64,000 nucleotides of DNA from assembly GCF_042678145.1 (NCBI RefSeq), contig NZ_JBHUDG010000003.1, forward strand, positions 248,001-312,000, given 5' to 3'. Positions 59,840 to 64,000 of this stretch are shown here, in pieces; within the stretch, counting starts at the first letter, position 1, and each line of letters opens with the position of its first letter. The translations under genes were made by a program, and so were the position numbers. The notes under the pieces were generated by a model. That model had not been told where the DNA came from, searched no databases, and was given only the letters and a program-made list of their open reading frames with translations. The stretch is from Pseudopedobacter beijingensis (GTDB lineage Bacteria > Bacteroidota > Bacteroidia > Sphingobacteriales > Sphingobacteriaceae).

Positions 59840-60553
59840 TTATGGATTGGTAGAAAAAATAGAACCGTTAGCAATCATAGCTCTTCTGTTCATCTTTAAA
59901 ATATCTCTCACCCATTCTGCAAAATCTTCTGGTTGTAATACTTTTTCAGGGTTACCGTCCGTTAGCCCGCCATCAATACTCATATCCGTAGCAATAGTGC
60001 TGGGAGTTAGCGTAATTACCCTAATATTAAACTTCCTTAATTCTGCCATCATAGATTGTGATAAAGAAATAACTGCCGCCTTAGACGCACAATAAGCAGA
60101 CATATTGGGTCCTCCTTTTAATCCTGCCGTAGAAGCCACATTTACAATATCTCCTTCAGATTTTTCTTTAAGGTAAGGCAGTACAGCTTTAGCTACATAA
60201 TAAACACCAAATAGATTGGTTTTTATCACCTGTTCCCAGCTGGAAGAAGACATGTTTTCAAAAGAGCCAAAATCTCCAATACCTGCATTATTTATTAAAA
60301 TATCTATACCTCCTAAGCTTTTTGCAATAGCCGACACTCCTTTAATAACCTCATCTTCAGAATCCACATCAAATACAGCATAAGTAGCATTTACTCCTTT
60401 TGTTTTTAGCTCTGCTACTGTATGTTTTAGGTTTTCTTCATTTCTACCGGTAATAGCAATATTAACACCCTCATTTGCCAACATTATAGCAACAGCCTTA
60501 CCTAAACCTCTACCTCCTCCGGTAATAAGTGCATTCTTTCCTTTTAAATCCAT
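59840..60553 (-). CDS. SDR family oxidoreductase, 3-ketoacyl-ACP reductase-like
   Basis: 237 residues, close in length to FabG. GxxxGxG as TGGGRGLGKA (residues ~9-18), NNAG (ILINNAGIGDFG), catalytic Ser in NVASTAGLKG and YCASK Tyr/Lys. The C-terminus (EDFAEWVRDILKMNRRAMIA) is typical of bacterial 3-ketoacyl-ACP reductase-annotated SDRs (YmfI/FabG2-like) that are not part of the fatty-acid operon. Reduces a keto group with NAD(P)H. Stands alone. Confidence 0.88.
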   Translation of the reverse strand: MDLKGKNALITGGGRGLGKAVAIMLANEGVNIAITGRNEENLKHTVAELKTKGVNATYAVFDVDSEDEVIKGVSAIAKSLGGIDILINNAGIGDFGSFENMSSSSWEQVIKTNLFGVYYVAKAVLPYLKEKSEGDIVNVASTAGLKGGPNMSAYCASKAAVISLSQSMMAELRKFNIRVITLTPSTIATDMSIDGGLTDGNPEKVLQPEDFAEWVRDILKMNRRAMIANGSIFSTNP

Positions 60554-60871
60554 ATTTTGTTAATCATTAATTTATTTTCACTTTTTAAAGCTTTTATTAT
60601 TCTCATTTTTCTACAACTAGTATAAGTAGGGTTTGGCTCTTTTCTACCGTGATACTTGCACCAAACAGGCTAACCACTGTAAATAGGCCACAGATTAATA
60701 TAATCTGACTATTTACCTGTTATTCAATACTACCCCTCTTCTCTGAACATGATCTCTTGATACCATCTTTAAGTATTGCCATAATTTACAAAGAACTAAC
60801 CCTATTAAAAGAGAGATATACGATAAAGATATTAACAATGGTATTTAACTATAAATATAGAAGCACTAAAA

Positions 60872-60942
60872 TAGAGATTTCATAGAGCTTTACCTCTACG
60901 AACCCTCTATAAACCCTCTGTTTTACCTCTAATAAATCTCTA
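60872..60942. promoter_or_regulatory. second 11-bp phased opposed array
   Basis: TAGAG at 60872 and 60883 (11 apart), then the inverse CTCTA/CTCTG at 60894, 60905, 60916, 60927 and 60938, each exactly 11 bp from the next. Two units point one way and five the other, around the palindrome TAGAGCTTTACCTCTA. Same geometry as the array at 32368-32498, with a related core (CTCTA against CTATA). It lies between two divergently oriented genes (59840-60553 minus, lacI plus). Confidence 0.65.
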
Positions 60943-61302
60943 TAAAAATGCTTACAATAGTAACTGTATAATTAATCAATAACGCATGAGTAAGCTATAA
61001 AATATATGGTTCAATTTAAGCACTCCCTTAATGGATTGGTTTTTTAACCGGTGTACATCATATTCTTTATCACCATAATCTCTGATAGGACGATATACCA
61101 TAGAAATTATTGACTCCACACCGGGAAAAATAATGAGCTTTATTAACTGTAAACGGTAAACCAGAAAAGAAGTACTGATTAATGATGATATAATTTATTT
61201 TAAAATAAGATCTACCCGATAAATATTTTCAGCACTTAAGCTATATACAAAAGGCTATTTGCAATAAAATAAACAAACTCATTATATATTTATCATCTTT
61301 AC

Positions 61303-61314
61303 GCAACCGATTGC
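61303..61314. promoter_or_regulatory. LacI-type operator upstream of lacI
   Basis: GCAACCGATTGC, a palindrome with one mismatch pair around the central CG, as in LacI/GalR operators. It lies 58 bp before the LacI start. The 16-nt CAACCGATTGCATTAT that begins at 61304 recurs exactly before the glucuronidase gene. Confidence 0.75.
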
Positions 61315-61372
61315 ATTATATTTCGAAAAAATTACTATTTTAGTTGCAGAGATTATAACCGCAAAATCTTAC

Positions 61373-62398
61373 ATGAGCAAAAAAGAAATTACAATATACG
61401 ATCTGGCTGAGAAATTAGGGTTATCCGCAGCAACAGTAAGCAGGGCATTAAAAGATCATCCAGCAATAAACTCGGAGACTAAAAAAAAGGTATTTGCCCT
61501 GGCGAAGAAAATGGGTTACAGAACCAATAAGTTTGCCAGTAATTTACGTAAGCAGAAAACAAACACCATAGGCGTTATTGTTCCCCGATTAAACAGTCCG
61601 TTTATGTCATCAGTATTATCGGGTATAGAAAAAACAGCCAATAATAAAGGTTATAATATTATCATCAGCCAATCATTAGAAAGCGAAGCCAAAGAACGCA
61701 GCAACGTCTTTACACATTTCAATAATCGGGTAGATGCTTTAATAGTTTCTTTATCTTATGAGACAGACAATATGGATCATTTCCAGTCTTTCATCAATAA
61801 AGAAATCCCCCTGGTATTCTTTGACCGTGTTCCCGAATCAATAAATGCTACAAAAGTGGTTATAGATAACTTTAGGGCAGGATACGAAGCCACACTTCAT
61901 TTAATTGAGCAAGGTTATAAAGACATTGTCCATATCACCGGAAATATCAAAAGAAACGTTTATAAAGATAGATTTGAAGGTTATAAAAGAGCTTTAACAG
62001 ACCATAACATTCTTTACAGAGAAGATAACTTTATCTGTAATGATTTAAGCGAAGATGCGATATACAACTGCATACACAACCAGATACTTACTCGTAAAAA
62101 ACTACCCGATGCCTTATTTATAACCAACGATACTTCGGCTGCATTTGCGCTCTCCATATTAAAAGAAAATGGTATCAAAATACCATCAAAAATGGCGATA
62201 ATAGGTTTCAACAACGATCTGATTTCAAAAGTTACCGAGCCTAATATCACCACTATTAATTATCCGGGATACCAGATGGGAGAAACAGTAGCCAGAATAG
62301 CCATAGAAAAAATAGATAATAAAAGCGAGAAAGATGTTACCAGTACCGTTATACTCAATGCAGAACTGGTAGTTAGAGGGTCGACCGTTAAAAGATAA
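61373..62398 (+). CDS. LacI family transcriptional regulator
   Basis: 341 residues. The HTH at the N-terminus is typical (ITIYDLAEKLGLSAATVSRA, then LKDHPAINSETKKKVFALA), with hinge region KMGYRTNKFASNLRKQKT and a periplasmic-binding-protein-like sensor domain (TIGVIVPRLNSPFMSSVLSG, ALFITNDTSAAFALSILKEN, IAIIGFNND-like near residue 285). The sugar ligand is not readable, but the next gene encodes a GH67 glucuronidase and both genes carry the same operator, so it likely senses a xylan- or glucuronate-derived sugar and represses both genes. Confidence 0.92.
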   Translation: MSKKEITIYDLAEKLGLSAATVSRALKDHPAINSETKKKVFALAKKMGYRTNKFASNLRKQKTNTIGVIVPRLNSPFMSSVLSGIEKTANNKGYNIIISQSLESEAKERSNVFTHFNNRVDALIVSLSYETDNMDHFQSFINKEIPLVFFDRVPESINATKVVIDNFRAGYEATLHLIEQGYKDIVHITGNIKRNVYKDRFEGYKRALTDHNILYREDNFICNDLSEDAIYNCIHNQILTRKKLPDALFITNDTSAAFALSILKENGIKIPSKMAIIGFNNDLISKVTEPNITTINYPGYQMGETVARIAIEKIDNKSEKDVTSTVILNAELVVRGSTVKR

Positions 62399-62442
62399 AA
62401 CTACTTTAACCAATTCATTAAATAACCTAAGCAGAAAAAATT

Positions 62443-62458
62443 CAACCGATTGCATTAT
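62443..62458 (+). promoter_or_regulatory. LacI-type operator overlapping the glucuronidase start
   Basis: CAACCGATTGCATTAT, identical to 61304-61319. The last two bases are the AT of the aguA ATG, so a bound repressor would block initiation directly. The half sites CAACC/GATTG give the same palindrome. Confidence 0.75.
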
Positions 62459-64000
62459 GAAATTCATACAAAAAACACTGATATTAATACTGCTGACAAC
62501 ATTATCTGTAAAAGCAGATCAGGGATATAATCTTTGGCTGAACTATCAGAAACTAACCGACCCTGTTTCCCTGAAAGAGTATACCGGCCTGCTAAAAAGT
62601 ATCCACTTCGATAGCAATAATAGTACGCAGCAAGTAGCAGCCAAAGAACTGCAAAATGCTTTTGGGATCTTAACAGGAAAAGATCTTCCATCAAACAGAT
62701 CAATGGAGAGCGGAAGTGTGGTATTACTTAAAGAAAGTGCTTTAAAAGCACTTCAAATCAATCAACAGGTTCCCGATAATGCAGACGGATTCATTATAAA
62801 GCAGGTTACTGTACAAAATAAACAGATCATACTCATCTCTTCTCAATCAGATATAGGTTTACTATACGGAACATTTGCTTTTATTAAACAGTTACAATTA
62901 CAAAAAAGACTGACCGGTCTGAATATCTCAGAATCTCCCAAAATACAGCACCGGATACTAAACCACTGGGACAATCTGAACAGAACGGTTGAAAGAGGTT
63001 ATGCAGGTTTCTCTTTGTGGAACTGGCACACCTTACCAGGATATATAGACAAAAGGTATATTGATTATGCCCGGGCAAATGCTTCTGTAGGTATCAATGG
63101 AACGGTATTGAATAACGTAAATGCCAATTCACTGATTTTAACCCACGAATGGCTCTTAAAAGTAAAAGCATTGGCTGATGCTTTCAGACCCTACGGTATC
63201 AAGGTTTATCTTTCTGCCCGATTTACATCACCTATTGAAATAGGAAAACTAAAAACCGCAGATCCTTTAAACGAGGATGTTGCCCAATGGTGGAAAGACA
63301 AAGCCAATGAGATTTATAAACTGATTCCTGATTTTGGTGGCTTTCTAGTAAAAGCCAACTCAGAAGGTCAACCAGGCCCGCAAGATTATGGTCGTACACA
63401 TACCGATGGCGCAAATGTACTCGCCCGGGCATTGGCACCCCATCAGGGAATATTAATGTACAGAGCATTTGTGTATGCCAACGAGATTCCCGAAGACCGG
63501 GCAAAACAAGCTTATAACGAATTCACTCCCTTAGATGGAAAATTCGATAAAAATGTAATGGTACAGGTAAAAAACGGAGCTATAGACTTCCAGCCCAGAG
63601 AACCATTTCATCCACTTTTTGGTGCCCTGCCTAAAACACCTATCATGGCAGAATTACAGCTTACACAAGAATACCTGGGGATGTCGACCAACCTCGCCTA
63701 CCTATCCCCTCTGTTTAAAGAATGTTTAGATTCCGATACTTATGCCAAAGGGAAAGGTTCTACCGTAGCAAAAGTAATAGATGGTTCTTTAGATGGGCAT
63801 AACATTTCGGGTATTGCAGGGGTTGCCAATATTGGAAACGATATCAATTGGTGCGGACATCCTTTTGCCCAATCCAACTGGTATGCTTTTGGGAAACTGG
63901 CATGGAATTACTCTCTTTCCAGTGAAGAAATTGCTTCCGAATGGATAAAAATGACTTTTAACACAGATGCATCAACATTACAAGCCATATCGCAGATGAT
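62457..64000 (+). CDS. aguA: GH67 alpha-glucuronidase, 3' end outside window
   Basis: 514 codons visible, no stop before the window ends. Signal peptide (MKFIQKTLILILLTTLSVKA), the N-terminal domain, then the GH67 TIM barrel: WDNLNRTVERGYAGFSLWNW (~171-190), VKANSEGQPGPQDYGRTHTD with Glu303 as catalytic acid, and Asp377 (NGAIDFQPREPFHPLFGAL cut as motif) with Glu405 (LTQEYLGM) as the probable base pair. The spacing equals the known acid/base residues of Cellvibrio GlcA67A (Glu292, Asp365, Glu393) shifted by 11-12. It removes 4-O-methyl-glucuronic acid from the ends of xylo-oligosaccharides, probably in the periplasm. It is 58 bp after lacI and carries its operator. Confidence 0.95.
   Translation, partial: MKFIQKTLILILLTTLSVKADQGYNLWLNYQKLTDPVSLKEYTGLLKSIHFDSNNSTQQVAAKELQNAFGILTGKDLPSNRSMESGSVVLLKESALKALQINQQVPDNADGFIIKQVTVQNKQIILISSQSDIGLLYGTFAFIKQLQLQKRLTGLNISESPKIQHRILNHWDNLNRTVERGYAGFSLWNWHTLPGYIDKRYIDYARANASVGINGTVLNNVNANSLILTHEWLLKVKALADAFRPYGIKVYLSARFTSPIEIGKLKTADPLNEDVAQWWKDKANEIYKLIPDFGGFLVKANSEGQPGPQDYGRTHTDGANVLARALAPHQGILMYRAFVYANEIPEDRAKQAYNEFTPLDGKFDKNVMVQVKNGAIDFQPREPFHPLFGALPKTPIMAELQLTQEYLGMSTNLAYLSPLFKECLDSDTYAKGKGSTVAKVIDGSLDGHNISGIAGVANIGNDINWCGHPFAQSNWYAFGKLAWNYSLSSEEIASEWIKMTFNTDASTLQAISQM

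Larger units (their letters stand above)
60554..61372. other. intergenic region with phased repeats and operator
   Basis: 819 bp without a gene. It holds the 11-bp phased array at 60872-60942 and the LacI-type operator at 61303-61314. Nothing else recognised. Confidence 0.6.

Overview
The window looks like chromosome of a Sphingobacteriaceae-type Bacteroidota, probably Pedobacter or a close relative. That call rests on gene families that are typical of or restricted to this phylum: SusC-like and OMP_b-brl TonB receptors, a GLPGLI protein, a PorP/SprF protein, a giant protein with a type IX secretion (T9SS) C-terminal domain, a DUF6266 protein, an HxlR regulator and several OMP beta-barrel proteins, all in AT-rich DNA. 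No rRNA, tRNA or CRISPR array was seen. Single N characters at 30912 and 32501 mark contig joins inside repeated DNA.

Region 1 (1-28 kb) is mostly ordinary core genome: end of an SDR gene, a YbdG-like MscS channel, two outer-membrane barrels, a TetR regulator, dnaG, a YraN-family gene, a glutaminyl-peptide cyclotransferase lipoprotein, an M3 oligopeptidase, a TonB receptor, DUF2911, DJ-1/PfpI, pgi, a thioredoxin-like gene, another TonB-receptor-like barrel, an unknown secreted protein, PorP/SprF, a GLPGLI/TonB-receptor operon, a ClC channel and a YiaK-like dehydrogenase. Several strong intrinsic terminators are visible.

Region 2 (28-33 kb) is accessory. A HEPN/Toprim gene and a small secreted-protein gene sit like single-gene cassettes, each followed by a large imperfect palindrome with shared ends. 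Next come copies of a 220-310 bp element with about 70 bp imperfect terminal inverted repeats, a DUF6266 gene with two broken DUF6266 fragments, a diverged duplication across the first N, and an array of 11-bp phased repeats in two opposed blocks. A second array with the same geometry lies near 60.9 kb.

Region 3 (33-38.4 kb) is an electrophile/redox module: an SDR divergent from an HxlR regulator, then nitroreductase, aldo/keto reductase and AraC regulator genes in one direction, with three direct repeats upstream that look like AraC-type sites. A tiny lipoprotein and a CPBP protease follow.

Region 4 (38.7-56.5 kb) is one intact minus-strand gene of 5942 codons. By my reading it holds 41 consecutive Calx-beta-like units in strict alternation of two subtypes, then two Ig/cadherin-like units, one more Calx-beta-like unit and a T9SS C-terminal domain: a huge secreted or surface adhesin-like protein.

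Region 5 (56.5-64 kb) has two unknown genes, a remnant of a papain/C39-like protein, an IS110 transposase, a FabG-like SDR, and a LacI regulator followed by a GH67 alpha-glucuronidase gene that runs off the window. The same 16-nt LacI-type operator sequence precedes both the regulator and the glucuronidase, pointing to one self-regulated glucuronoxylan-use unit.
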